A stretch of 64,000 nucleotides of DNA from Aneurinibacillus aneurinilyticus ATCC 12856 (GTDB lineage Bacteria; Bacillota; Bacilli; Aneurinibacillales; Aneurinibacillaceae): the NCBI RefSeq assembly GCF_000466385.1, contig NZ_KE952665.1, forward strand, positions 37,288 to 101,287, in the 5' to 3' direction. Under the pieces are notes generated by a model, which was not told the origin of the DNA, did no database searches, and saw nothing but the letters and a program-made list of their open reading frames with translations. Shown one piece after another: positions 45,364 through 53,927 of this stretch (position 1 is the stretch's first letter; every line of letters starts with the position of its first letter). Both the position numbers and the translations under genes were made by a program.

Positions 45364-45975
45364 ATGGAAAACCAAAAACGGCTAAAGCGTAACATTATTA
45401 TGATTACGGATGGGGACGCGGCTGCACGTGGTACGGTAGAGGAGGTCGCACGCCGTATCGGAGGACGCTGTATTTCCCGCTCATCCGGCAACCCCACCCC
45501 GCTAACGGGGGAGCGAATTGTCGCACTGATTAAGAAAGCTCAGCATGATCCTGTTCTTGTTATGTTTGACGATAACGGCGATACGCAGATGGGCAAAGGG
45601 GAAGAAGCATTATACTATGTTGCCACACATCCGGACATTCATGTGCTGGGAGCTATTGCGGTAGCGTCCAAGACTAAAGGGGCGCTTGGGGTGAAGGTAG
45701 ATGTATGTATTGATCGCTACGGACGTAAAGTCAACCGGCCAGTCAATAAAAATGGGTTCGTGGAGGCCGGTAGTGAGGCATATATTATAGGAGACACGGT
45801 AGATGTGCTGAACATGCTGCATATTCCCGTCATTGTGGGGATCGGCGATATTGGAAAAATGAAGGGGAGAGACGAGACATGCGTTGGATGCCCCGTAACA
45901 ATGGCGGCGGTGCAGTTTATTTTACGTAAAAACGGTTATTCCTTAAAAAATTCACGAAATTGGAAAAATAGCTAA
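45364..45975 (+). CDS. spoVAEA: stage V sporulation protein AEa
   Basis: A 203-residue soluble protein matching SpoVAEa. It has a Rossmann-like start (NIIMITDGDAAARGTVEEVA) and a TQMGKGEEALYY segment. It closes the operon: spoVAF, which follows in B. subtilis, is not here. No clear terminator follows before lysA. Confidence 0.9.
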   Translation: MENQKRLKRNIIMITDGDAAARGTVEEVARRIGGRCISRSSGNPTPLTGERIVALIKKAQHDPVLVMFDDNGDTQMGKGEEALYYVATHPDIHVLGAIAVASKTKGALGVKVDVCIDRYGRKVNRPVNKNGFVEAGSEAYIIGDTVDVLNMLHIPVIVGIGDIGKMKGRDETCVGCPVTMAAVQFILRKNGYSLKNSRNWKNS

Positions 45976-46217
45976 AATGCGTAGTTGTCATCTTTTTGTA
46001 AGATATGGTACTGTATAAGATATTTATATGTACAGCTGTCTTGATAAATCGACATGCTTTTCTGGTTTGGGGGCAGAAATATTTAGGAGTAAAAGGTGAA
46101 AAATATCCTGCATCTTGACCATCGAGTCCAGTTGATCGCTTCTTTTTCTTATTTCCGATCACTAAAGGATGTCGATAGATCAAATCGCATATAGAGTAGC
46201 AATGAGGAGGAAGCGGA

Positions 46218-47543
46218 GTGTTTTTACATGGAACGAGCAGAGTAAATGAAAAAGGCCACCTGGAAATTGGCGGATGCGATACGACCGATTTGGTCCGTGC
46301 ATACGAAACGCCGCTATATGTATATGATGAAGAACTGATACGTGAAAAATGCCAGGCATATGTGAAGGCGTTTGAAGCGAGCGGGTTTCGGTTTCAGGTT
46401 GCATACGCAAGCAAGGCGTTCATGTGTATGGCAATGTGTCAGTTGGTAATGGAAGAACAGATGTCACTTGATGTTGTATCAGCAGGTGAGCTTTATACGG
46501 CACTTAAGGCTGGTTTTCCTGCGGAGCGTATCCATTTTCACGGCAATAACAAGACAGAGGAAGAGCTGGAGATGGCGCTTGACGCCGGAATTGGTTGCTT
46601 TGTCGTAGATAACTTTTTTGAATTGGAGCTATTGCATGACCTAGCACATAAAAAAGATAGAATCGTACCGATTCTTCTGCGTTTAACTCCTGGGATTGAA
46701 GCGCATACACATGATTATATTTCCACCGGTCAGGATGATTCCAAGTTTGGCTTCGGCGTAGCCAGTGGTCAAGCATTGCAAGCAGTCAAAGTGGCATTGG
46801 ATAAACCATTCTATAAGCTGCTCGGCATTCACTCCCATATCGGTTCACAAATCTTTGACACGACCGGCTTTGTCGGTGCGGTGGAAGTACTGGGCGCTTT
46901 TCTTGAACAGGTGCGTGCCGAGACGAAATACGAGGTGGAAGTGCTGAATCTGGGCGGTGGCTTCGGTATTCGTTATACGGAAGAAGATGATCCGTTACCG
47001 GTAGGCGAATATGTAAAAGTAATTACTGCAGAGGTACGTCGGCAGTTTGCCGCTACATCCTACCCACTGCCTGAAATCTGGATTGAACCGGGGAGAAGTA
47101 TTGTCGGCGACGCAGGTACGACGCTTTATACAGTCGGTTCTGTAAAAGACATTCCCGGTATCCGCAAATATGTAGCAGTTGACGGAGGAATGTCCGATAA
47201 TATTCGACCAGCCTTGTATCAGGCAAAGTATGAAGCTATGCTTGCTAATCGCGCCGGAGAAAAAGCGGTTGATAAAGTATCGATTGCAGGTAAATGTTGT
47301 GAGTCTGGAGATATGCTTATCTGGGATTACGTACTGCCTGAAGCGAATCCTGGTGATATTCTCGGTGTTTCCTGTACGGGCGCATACGGTTATTCGATGG
47401 CTAATAATTACAATCGAATTCGCCGTCCAGCAGTCGTATTCGTTAAGGAAGGACGTGCTGAAGTGGCGGTAGAGAGAGAGACGTATGAAGATTTGATTAA
47501 AAATGACCGGATATTTCCACGGGTGTTAAGTCGCTCCGTATAA
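46218..47543 (+). CDS. lysA: diaminopimelate decarboxylase
   Basis: A 441-residue fold-type III PLP enzyme that makes L-lysine from meso-diaminopimelate. The PLP lysine is K66 in VAYASKAFMC. The glycine-rich phosphate-binding LNLGGGFG, the substrate segment EPGRSIVGDAGTTLY and GKCCESGD are present. GTG start 7 nt after GAGGAGG. As in B. subtilis it follows the spoVA operon. I see no lysine riboswitch in the 242 nt upstream. Confidence 0.94.
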   Translation: MFLHGTSRVNEKGHLEIGGCDTTDLVRAYETPLYVYDEELIREKCQAYVKAFEASGFRFQVAYASKAFMCMAMCQLVMEEQMSLDVVSAGELYTALKAGFPAERIHFHGNNKTEEELEMALDAGIGCFVVDNFFELELLHDLAHKKDRIVPILLRLTPGIEAHTHDYISTGQDDSKFGFGVASGQALQAVKVALDKPFYKLLGIHSHIGSQIFDTTGFVGAVEVLGAFLEQVRAETKYEVEVLNLGGGFGIRYTEEDDPLPVGEYVKVITAEVRRQFAATSYPLPEIWIEPGRSIVGDAGTTLYTVGSVKDIPGIRKYVAVDGGMSDNIRPALYQAKYEAMLANRAGEKAVDKVSIAGKCCESGDMLIWDYVLPEANPGDILGVSCTGAYGYSMANNYNRIRRPAVVFVKEGRAEVAVERETYEDLIKNDRIFPRVLSRSV

Positions 47544-47560
47544 TATATTTCATGAAGAAG

Positions 47561-47591
47561 GGCGAAGCCAATGATTGGCTTCGCCTTTTTA
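47561..47591 (+). terminator. lysA terminator
   Basis: GGCGAAGCCA and TGGCTTCGCC close over ATGAT and are followed by TTTTT; it sits between convergent lysA and hit. Confidence 0.92.
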
Positions 47592-47610
47592 TGTTTAGAT
47601 AGCTATGTAT

Positions 47611-48054
47611 TCACGATTCGATGCCTGCGGCGATGTGGGAGGCGATTTGTTGTAAATCACTTGGTGTATACTGGTCGTTATGTTCTACAAATGTTGGATG
47701 GAAGCCGTCTTCCCTGCCATAGCGCGGCAGAATATGCAGGTGATAGTGGAACACGGTTTGACCGGCTACTTTGCCACTGTTATTTAGCAGATTCACACCG
47801 TCTACGTTGAATTGCTTTTTAATAGCGTTAGCGATTTTCGGTACGCAGGCGAATAAATTGGATGCTATCTCCGGTGTAAGCTCGAAAATATCCCGCTTAT
47901 GGATCTTCGGTATGACTAGCGTATGTCCTTTTGTTACCTGACTAATATCGAGAAAAGCTACTACATGTTCATTCTCGTATACTTTGGATGAAGGAATTTC
48001 CCCTTTTATGATTTTGCAGAAAATACAATTCGGATCATGTGACATCGTACTCAT
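47611..48054 (-). CDS. hit: HIT family hydrolase
   Basis: A 147-residue histidine-triad nucleotide hydrolase. The triad is H103-x-H105-x-H107 in VFHYHLHILP. An N-terminal C10-x-x-C13 pair (NCIFCKII) may bind zinc with a histidine. It resembles B. subtilis Hit and probably removes AMP from small conjugates. GGAAGGATGAGT precedes the ATG. Confidence 0.93.
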   Translation of the reverse strand: MSTMSHDPNCIFCKIIKGEIPSSKVYENEHVVAFLDISQVTKGHTLVIPKIHKRDIFELTPEIASNLFACVPKIANAIKKQFNVDGVNLLNNSGKVAGQTVFHYHLHILPRYGREDGFHPTFVEHNDQYTPSDLQQIASHIAAGIES

Positions 48055-48207
48055 CCTTCCGTTTTCTTTTTATTCTATCATCAAAGTTTCCTCCATTAAA
48101 ACGAAAACTCATAAGTTTGCGCTTTTAATGCATATACGCATCTTATGATGTTTTATCGCATTATAAAAAAGTGTTGGATAATAAAGGGTTTTTTCTTTAT
48201 ATCATAA

Positions 48208-48240
48208 CACACCTGTTGATTATCTATAAGGTGGAAGAAA
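48208..48240 (+). repeat. dispersed repeat, copy 1 edge
   Basis: 33 bp beginning CACACCTGTTGATTATC match 63968-64000 with one mismatch (T/C at the 17-18th base). Copy 1 continues into hairpins CGTGT/ACACG with nested CCTCGT/ACGAGG (48258-48293) and CCGC/GCGG (48295-48305). Whether copy 2 continues the same way is beyond the window. Confidence 0.8.
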
Positions 48241-48335
48241 GAAGGTGCACGCGTCGGCGTGTTCCCTCGTCTTTCTCACGAGGAAGAGACACGGCCGCTT
48301 TGCGGTCCCGCCTGGCTGGGGGCAAAAAGCGGACT

Positions 48336-48403
48336 TCTACGCTTCCGTGCGGGAGACGAACCGACGCCCTCTACGCTTCTGTGCGGGAGACGAACCGACG
48401 CCC
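48336..48403 (+). repeat. two tandem 34-bp repeats
   Basis: Units 48336-48369 and 48370-48403 begin TCTACGCTT and end GAACCGACGCCC, abut without spacer and differ at one base. They lie inside the GC-rich dispersed element, in strong base-composition contrast to the flanks. Confidence 0.9.
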
Positions 48404-48548
48404 GTTTGGGGCGCGATATGGTGACGATCTACTCTGGATCATACTGGATAATCACCCCCCTTTATGTGAAAAATTTTAAATTTTTTATGTTAATTCGACA
48501 TGTTTTTACATGATTAGGCGGTATTTCTTCACATTTTAATGTTAAATC

Positions 48549-48657
48549 GCATTAAATTGATGCTTAAATGCATTAATAGATAAAAATGTTTAAAATAATA
48601 TATGGATTATCATTTTTCAGTATATTAGAATATAAGGAGGATGCATACTTGCATTAA
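48549..48657. promoter_or_regulatory. candidate enhancer sites of the sigma-54 activator
   Basis: GCATTAA occurs at 48549-48555, 48570-48576 and 48651-48657 (the middle one within the near-palindrome TTAAATGCATTAA), and inverted at 48125-48131. Three copies cluster within 160 bp upstream of the -24/-12 promoter. Confidence 0.45.
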
Positions 48658-48705
48658 ATATTCTCCTCCTGTTCTGATTATTCCTTATAAATAAAGTTTT
48701 TAATT

Positions 48706-48722
48706 TTGGCATAGTACTTGCT
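48706..48722 (+). promoter_or_regulatory. sigma-54 promoter of the activator-gabT-gabD operon
   Basis: TTGGCATAGTACTTGCT has GG and GC at -24 and -12 with correct spacing and nearly equals the bkd promoter at 9332. It lies about 46 nt before the activator's own start codon. Confidence 0.85.
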
Positions 48723-48767
48723 ATGTAAATAAGGCGAAGGAAAAAAAGGAGGGAGGCGAAGAAGAGG

Positions 48768-50495
48768 GTGAAGACGTTGGACTCATATACAGTGCCTGAT
48801 TTTACTAAGCTGTGGAACCAGATGCCATATGGCATGCTTGTTCTGTCATCGGAAGGATACGTAACAGGTTGGCAGGGTGAGCTGGAAAATTGGTTTTTGT
48901 TTAAAGAAAGCGATATTATACGGAAGCACCTCTCTGATGTTTTGCCTCTTATTTTTTCTTCGTATGAATCGTTCCGTCGCATTGGACAAGAGTACTGGGA
49001 GACGCAGATTAGAACGCCTTCCTTTTCTCTGCGTGGAGAATGGAAGCGGTATATTGAAGGTGGTATTCATACAGCGGATGTCCTTGTTTTGCGGCGGGAT
49101 GACCAGTATTTTGAGTTGGAAAATATTTTTGACACGTCGTTTGACGAAATTCTGGTTACGGACGGCGAAGGGCGAATTCTACGCGCCGGTCCGAAAAGCG
49201 AGCAGTTGTACGGGAAAACGGTGGAAGAGCTCCTCGGGATGAAGACGACGGATCTTGCAGAACTAGGCGGATTTACGCCAAGTTTGACGCCAGAAATCAT
49301 CGAGAGGCGGACCAAGGTATCGGGTATACAAGTCACTGCCAACGGCAAAAAGCTGTATGTTATCGGTAACCCGGTATGTAATCCGGATGGCAGCATTCAC
49401 CGCATTATCTTTAACTCGCGTGAGTATGAAGAGGTAGAATTGCTTCGCCAACGGTTGGAAACGACGGAAAGCTTACTGGATGCATACCGGATAGAGCTTG
49501 AGAAGCTGAAACAGAACAAAGAGGAGGTACAGCCGGACATGGTTGTACTCTCCCCCGAGATGCAGCAGATTTACCAATTGGCCGAGCGAATGGCACACGT
49601 GGATTCTACCATCCTTATTATCGGGGAGTCCGGTGTCGGAAAAGGTATGATTGCCCAGCGCGTGCATCGCAGCAGCCATCGTCGCGATAAAAATTTTGTG
49701 CACATTAATTGCGGAGCCCTTCCAGAGACGCTTATCGAATCGGAATTGTTCGGTTATGAGAAAGGAGCGTTTACGGGAGCGAACACCGCTAAGAAAGGTG
49801 TGCTTGAAATTGCGGATGGAGGCACGGTATTTCTTGATGAAATTGGAGAAGTGCCGGTCAATGTACAGGTAAAGCTCCTGCAATTCCTGCAGGACAACAC
49901 ATTCCGCAGATTGGGCGGCAATCAGTTAATAACCGTAAATACGAGAATTATTGCAGCGACAAACCAGGATTTGCGAAAACGAATTGTGGAAGGACGCTTC
50001 CGGGAGGATTTATTTTATCGGCTGCACGTCATTCCGATTTCCGTACCTCCGCTCAGGCAGCGTCAAGAAGAGATTCCGGCTCTTATTCAGCACTTTGCAG
50101 CCCGTTTTGCCAAAAAGTACGGACTTGTAAAGAACTTCCACGAGGATACGATCGAATTATTAACCGCATATGATTGGCCCGGCAATGTGCGCGAGTTGGA
50201 GAATATGGTAGAGCGTCTCATCGTGACGAGTGAGGGAAATCAGGTTTTACCTCATCATCTTCCCAGAGGCATTGTCAAAGATGGGGACGGATACCGTACC
50301 GCGCCTGCAGTAAAAGTAAAAGGGCTATGTCCCCTGAAACAGGCGGTGGAAGAAGTGGAAAAGCAGCTCCTTTCCATGGCATATGAAAAATACGAGAACA
50401 CGTATCGCTGCGCAGAGGTGCTGAAGGTCAACCAGTCTACGGTAGTTCGCAAGCTGAACAAATACTTAGGAACAGGAAAGGGAGAGAGCATATGA
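48768..50495 (+). CDS. PAS-domain sigma-54-dependent activator of the gab/glutarate genes
   Basis: A 575-residue enhancer-binding protein. An N-terminal PAS-like region (about 8-110) and a second PAS (about 113-225) are followed by a short coiled coil (224-252), an AAA+ domain with Walker A GESGVGKG (286-293) and GAFTGA (333-338), and a C-terminal Fis-type helix-turn-helix (CAEVLKVNQSTVVRKLNKY). The GTG at 48768 is preceded by AAGGAGGGAGG about 12 nt away; a TTG at 48777 is an alternative. It overlaps gabT by 4 nt. A sigma-54 promoter lies in front of it, so it probably activates its own operon. The inducer is unknown; GABA, 5-aminovalerate or lysine are candidates from context. Confidence 0.9.
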   Translation: MKTLDSYTVPDFTKLWNQMPYGMLVLSSEGYVTGWQGELENWFLFKESDIIRKHLSDVLPLIFSSYESFRRIGQEYWETQIRTPSFSLRGEWKRYIEGGIHTADVLVLRRDDQYFELENIFDTSFDEILVTDGEGRILRAGPKSEQLYGKTVEELLGMKTTDLAELGGFTPSLTPEIIERRTKVSGIQVTANGKKLYVIGNPVCNPDGSIHRIIFNSREYEEVELLRQRLETTESLLDAYRIELEKLKQNKEEVQPDMVVLSPEMQQIYQLAERMAHVDSTILIIGESGVGKGMIAQRVHRSSHRRDKNFVHINCGALPETLIESELFGYEKGAFTGANTAKKGVLEIADGGTVFLDEIGEVPVNVQVKLLQFLQDNTFRRLGGNQLITVNTRIIAATNQDLRKRIVEGRFREDLFYRLHVIPISVPPLRQRQEEIPALIQHFAARFAKKYGLVKNFHEDTIELLTAYDWPGNVRELENMVERLIVTSEGNQVLPHHLPRGIVKDGDGYRTAPAVKVKGLCPLKQAVEEVEKQLLSMAYEKYENTYRCAEVLKVNQSTVVRKLNKYLGTGKGESI

Positions 50496-51820
50496 CAACG
50501 AATACAAAAATGATGCCAGGTCAAAAATCAGTGGAACTTCACGCACGCCGTCAGGATGCAGTAGCAGTGGGTCCGTACCATGTGACTCCACTATATATAC
50601 AATCAGCACAGGGTGCTATTGTTATCGATGTGGACGGCAATGAAATTATTGACTTCGCTGGCGGTATCGGCATGCAAAACATCGGCCACTGTCATCCGAA
50701 AGTGGTGAAGGCAATACAAGAGCAGACCGCTTCTTCGATTCATAGCTGTTTCCATGTGATGCCATACGAAAGCTATATCGAGCTTGCAGAGAAGTTAAAC
50801 GAGAAAACGCCAGGCGATTTTAAAAAGAAAACAATGTTTGCGAACAGTGGAGCGGAAGCGGTAGAAAATGCCGTGAAAATTGCACGCAAAGTAACCGGTC
50901 GCAGTGCTGTTGTCTCCTTTGAACGTGCATATCATGGTCGTACACTGATGACTATGTCCTTAACAAGCAAAGTAAATCCGTACAAACATGGCTTTGGTCC
51001 GTTTGCACCGGAAACATATAAATTGCCTTATCCTTATTATTACCGTGCACCGCAAGGCATGCTGCCAGAAGAGTTGGACGAGCAAATTTTGAACCATTTT
51101 GAACAATTCTTCCTCGGAGAAGTGTCGCCGGATAATATAGCTGCCATCATTATGGAGCCAGTACAGGGCGAAGGCGGATTCATCGTACCTTCAGCTGAAT
51201 TCGTACAGGGTGTACGTCGTATTTGCGATAAGTACGGAATCATTATGATTGCCGATGAAATTCAAACCGGATTTGCCCGTACAGGAAAGCTGTTTGCGAT
51301 GGAAAACTTTGGTGTAGCTGCCGACATTACGACATTATCCAAATCCATTGCTGCAGGTATGCCGCTTAGTGCTATTACAGGCCGTGCTGAATTAATGGAT
51401 GTACCGGGACCAGGTCAGCTTGGCGGTACGTTCTCTGGAAGCCCGGTAGCATGTGCTGCAGGTTTGGCTGTACTTGATGTTATCGAAGAAGAGAATTTAA
51501 CGGAGCGTGCACAGGTTATTGGTACACGCATGCTGGATACGTTCCGCAGCTGGCAGGAAAAATACGACATCATCGGAGACGTACGTGGGCTGGGCGCGAT
51601 GGTTGCCATGGAATTGGTTACTGATCGCATGACGAAGGAACCGGCAAAAGATGCAACCTCCAAAGTGGTTAGCGAGTGCTGGAGCAATGGACTCATCGGT
51701 CTGAGTGCAGGCCTTTCCAGCAACGTACTGCGTTTCCTTCCACCGCTTGTTATTACGGATGAACAATTAGATAAAGGTCTGCACATTTTGGAGCAGGCGA
51801 TTGTGAGCGCTTCGAAATAA
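50492..51820 (+). CDS. gabT: 4-aminobutyrate / 5-aminovalerate aminotransferase
   Basis: A 442-residue class III PLP aminotransferase. The PLP lysine is K284 in TLSKSIAAGMPL; IMEPVQGEGG and ADEIQTGFARTGKLFAME are family motifs. It moves the omega-amino group of GABA to 2-oxoglutarate, giving succinate semialdehyde. With csiD and lhgO nearby, 5-aminovalerate to glutarate semialdehyde (DavT activity) is equally likely. ATGA overlap with the activator gene. Confidence 0.92.
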   Translation: MTTNTKMMPGQKSVELHARRQDAVAVGPYHVTPLYIQSAQGAIVIDVDGNEIIDFAGGIGMQNIGHCHPKVVKAIQEQTASSIHSCFHVMPYESYIELAEKLNEKTPGDFKKKTMFANSGAEAVENAVKIARKVTGRSAVVSFERAYHGRTLMTMSLTSKVNPYKHGFGPFAPETYKLPYPYYYRAPQGMLPEELDEQILNHFEQFFLGEVSPDNIAAIIMEPVQGEGGFIVPSAEFVQGVRRICDKYGIIMIADEIQTGFARTGKLFAMENFGVAADITTLSKSIAAGMPLSAITGRAELMDVPGPGQLGGTFSGSPVACAAGLAVLDVIEEENLTERAQVIGTRMLDTFRSWQEKYDIIGDVRGLGAMVAMELVTDRMTKEPAKDATSKVVSECWSNGLIGLSAGLSSNVLRFLPPLVITDEQLDKGLHILEQAIVSASK

Positions 51821-51841
51821 GATAAGATAGGAGAGAGTGCG

Positions 51842-53287
51842 ATGCGTTATAACAACTATATTAACGGGCAATGGAAAGAGCCTTCCAATGGCGAATATAC
51901 TTTGAACCGGAATCCGCACAATCAAGAAGACGCGTTGGGCGAATTTCCAGTAAGTACAGTAGAAGATGCACGTGAAGCGGTGGCGGCAGCGAAAAAAGCG
52001 TTTCCTGCATGGAAGAGATTATCGTTTCAGCAGCGTGCAGCATATTTGCAGAAAGCGGCTGATATTTTGAAAGCCAATCTGCAGGAAGTGGGCCGGGATT
52101 TGACGCTTGAAGAAGGAAAAACGCTAGCCGAGGGCATAGGGGAGACACAGCGTGCCATCAGCATCCTGGAGTATTATGCGGCAGAAGCTCGTCAGCCGCT
52201 TGGGGATGTGATTCCTTCCGCCAATGCGGAAACATTCCTATATACTACGCGTGTACCGGTAGGTCCTATCGGGTTGATTACACCATGGAACTTCCCGATT
52301 GCTATTCCTGTTTGGAAAATGGCCCCGGCATTAATCTATGGTAATACAGTAGTGATTAAGCCTGCCGATATTACTCCGAAATCCGTATACCATGTAATGA
52401 AAGCGTTCGATGAAGCAGGTATTCCGGCGGGTGTTGTAAACTGTGTGTTCGGCAGAGGTTCTGTGGTCGGTGCAGAAATTGTAGAGAATTCAGATATTAA
52501 AGCAATATCGTTCACCGGCTCGAATCAGGTCGGTCTTCAAATTCAGGAGCAGGCGACAGCCAAAGGTAAAAAAGTGCAGTTGGAGATGGGGGGCAAAAAT
52601 CCGCTCATCGTGCTGGCTGATGCAGATGTGGAAAAAGCAGTCGAAATTGCAGTGAATGGCGCATTTAAGTCCACAGGGCAAAAATGTACCGCGACGAGCC
52701 GGGTTATTGTTGAAGAAGGAATTTATGAAGCGTTCAGCAACCGACTTGTCGAGCGGACCAAGGAATTGAAAGTAGGAAACCCGCTCGATGGCGATGTATT
52801 TATGGGTCCGGCGGCATCTAAAGCGCAGCGTGATGGTGTGTTGGAAATGATCGAGGCCGGTAAGCAAGAAGCTACTCTTCTTTGCGGTGGCGAAGCACCG
52901 GCAGATGAGGCGCTTGCGGCCGGATTTTATGTACAACCGACCATATTTGGAGATGTATCTCGTGATGCACGTATTGCGAGAGAGGAGATTTTCGGACCGG
53001 TTATTGCACTGTTTAAAGTGAAAAATTATGAAGAAGCAATCAATATGGCTAACGATACCGAATATGGCTTAAGTTCTTCGATTTGTACGAATAACCTAAC
53101 GCTTGCTCAACGCTTTATTGATGATATCGAAGCCGGGATTGTACACGTAAATTCTGAAACAGCAGGGGCGGAGCCGCAGGTGCCGTTCGGCGGCTGCAAG
53201 AATTCAAGCACAGGTTCCCGTGAGCAGGGCAAGACAGCTATCGAATTCTATACACAGGTTAAGACGGTATATATGGATCGCATGTAA
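51842..53287 (+). CDS. gabD: NAD(P)-dependent semialdehyde dehydrogenase (succinate/glutarate semialdehyde)
   Basis: A 481-residue aldehyde dehydrogenase. Catalytic C282 lies in STGQKCTATSR and general base E248 in QLEMGGKNP; the cofactor-binding FTGSNQVG is also present. The C-terminal part resembles 2-oxoglutarate-semialdehyde dehydrogenases such as B. subtilis YcbD, so exact substrate is uncertain. Linkage with gabT and csiD supports succinate or glutarate semialdehyde. It follows gabT after 21 nt with AGGAGAG as ribosome binding site. Confidence 0.88.
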   Translation: MRYNNYINGQWKEPSNGEYTLNRNPHNQEDALGEFPVSTVEDAREAVAAAKKAFPAWKRLSFQQRAAYLQKAADILKANLQEVGRDLTLEEGKTLAEGIGETQRAISILEYYAAEARQPLGDVIPSANAETFLYTTRVPVGPIGLITPWNFPIAIPVWKMAPALIYGNTVVIKPADITPKSVYHVMKAFDEAGIPAGVVNCVFGRGSVVGAEIVENSDIKAISFTGSNQVGLQIQEQATAKGKKVQLEMGGKNPLIVLADADVEKAVEIAVNGAFKSTGQKCTATSRVIVEEGIYEAFSNRLVERTKELKVGNPLDGDVFMGPAASKAQRDGVLEMIEAGKQEATLLCGGEAPADEALAAGFYVQPTIFGDVSRDARIAREEIFGPVIALFKVKNYEEAINMANDTEYGLSSSICTNNLTLAQRFIDDIEAGIVHVNSETAGAEPQVPFGGCKNSSTGSREQGKTAIEFYTQVKTVYMDRM

Positions 53288-53340
53288 CAGCATCGCTCCG
53301 TGACAAAAAATTGACAATGTCAAAAACGGAGGGATATGAT

Positions 53341-53361
53341 CAGGAGAAGAAAAATCTCCTG
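53341..53361 (+). other. hairpin ahead of the DUF3870 gene
   Basis: CAGGAG and CTCCTG pair over a 9-nt loop between gabD and the preferred DUF3870 start; no T tract follows. Confidence 0.5.
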
Positions 53362-53379
53362 GAAAGTGGTGTTGTAGGA

Positions 53380-53700
53380 ATGTTTACAGGCAAGACGTAT
53401 TTTATTGCGGGTCACGCCCGTCTGCCTCAGGGAATGGCGGCGCGCAGCATATTTGATACATTGACGATTACCGTAGAGGCGGACGCGAAATACCATGTCA
53501 TTCTGGAAGCTTCTTGCACGCTGGCAACGGATCATGGCCGAGATTTCATCGGCCAGTTGCTGCGCGGCTGTAGCCTGCAGGATGGAATCGAGGATCTCAG
53601 CCGGCGCATTATGGACTTTTATCAGGGGAAAGCCCAAAATGCGCTGATGGCTGCTCTCCGTGATTTGCATAATCAGTATTTGCTGTATATTCAAAAATAA
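53380..53700 (+). CDS. DUF3870 family protein
   Basis: A protein of about 106 residues matching DUF3870; function unknown. It begins MFTGKTYFIAGHARLPQG and shows alternating beta strands with a helical C-terminus (SRRIMDFYQGKAQNALMAAL), no membrane segment and a single cysteine pair. I prefer the ATG at 53380 because it gives the usual family length and the upstream in-frame ATG (53317) and TTG (53311) have no ribosome binding site; the site for 53380 (GGAAAG) is weak too. It lies 92 nt after gabD and is probably in that operon. A binding or regulatory role in omega-amino acid use is only a guess. Confidence 0.75.
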   Translation: MFTGKTYFIAGHARLPQGMAARSIFDTLTITVEADAKYHVILEASCTLATDHGRDFIGQLLRGCSLQDGIEDLSRRIMDFYQGKAQNALMAALRDLHNQYLLYIQK

Positions 53701-53752
53701 CATGCATATTTGCAAGGCTGACATCAGGGCATCTATAACTGTATATATATGG

Positions 53753-53776
53753 TTTTCCGCTTTCCTTTGCGGAAAA
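53753..53776 (+). terminator. hairpin after the DUF3870 gene
   Basis: TTTTCCGC and GCGGAAAA pair over TTTCCTTT; the following T tract is weak. Confidence 0.5.
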
Positions 53777-53927
53777 TTTCAAACAATAGACTAAAAATTC
53801 AGTTTAATTTGCTTTTTTGTTGATAGATTATTCTGTTGTTATCATGCCAGAAGCTGGTGTTTTTGAAGATAGTCACCTCTGAAATAACGAGGAAAGCATG
53901 TTTATTATTCGCAAAGGGGTGGAATTT

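Larger units (their letters stand above)
48055..48767. other. 713-bp region: hit promoter, GC-rich repeat element, sigma-54 control region
   Basis: In order: the AT-rich hit upstream region with GCAT-type motifs; a GC-rich block (about 48208-48430) starting with a sequence repeated at the window's end and holding strong hairpins plus a 34-bp tandem duplication; then an AT-rich stretch with several GCATTAA motifs, an AGGAGGA/TCCTCCT inverted repeat (48635-48670) and a -24/-12 promoter at 48706. Open frames over the GC-rich block have no ribosome binding site and simply encode the tandem repeat. Confidence 0.7.

Noticed and set aside
45976..46217. Lysine riboswitch upstream of lysA
   Set aside because: None of the conserved L-box core motifs or a terminator hairpin is visible in the 242-nt region.
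48336..48403. CRISPR-like array
   Set aside because: Only two units, directly abutting with no spacers, and no cas genes in the window.
48171..48513. Two overlapping open frames of 84-102 codons over the GC-rich block
   Set aside because: No ribosome binding site; their sequence only reflects the tandem DNA repeat and hairpins, with no protein-like character.
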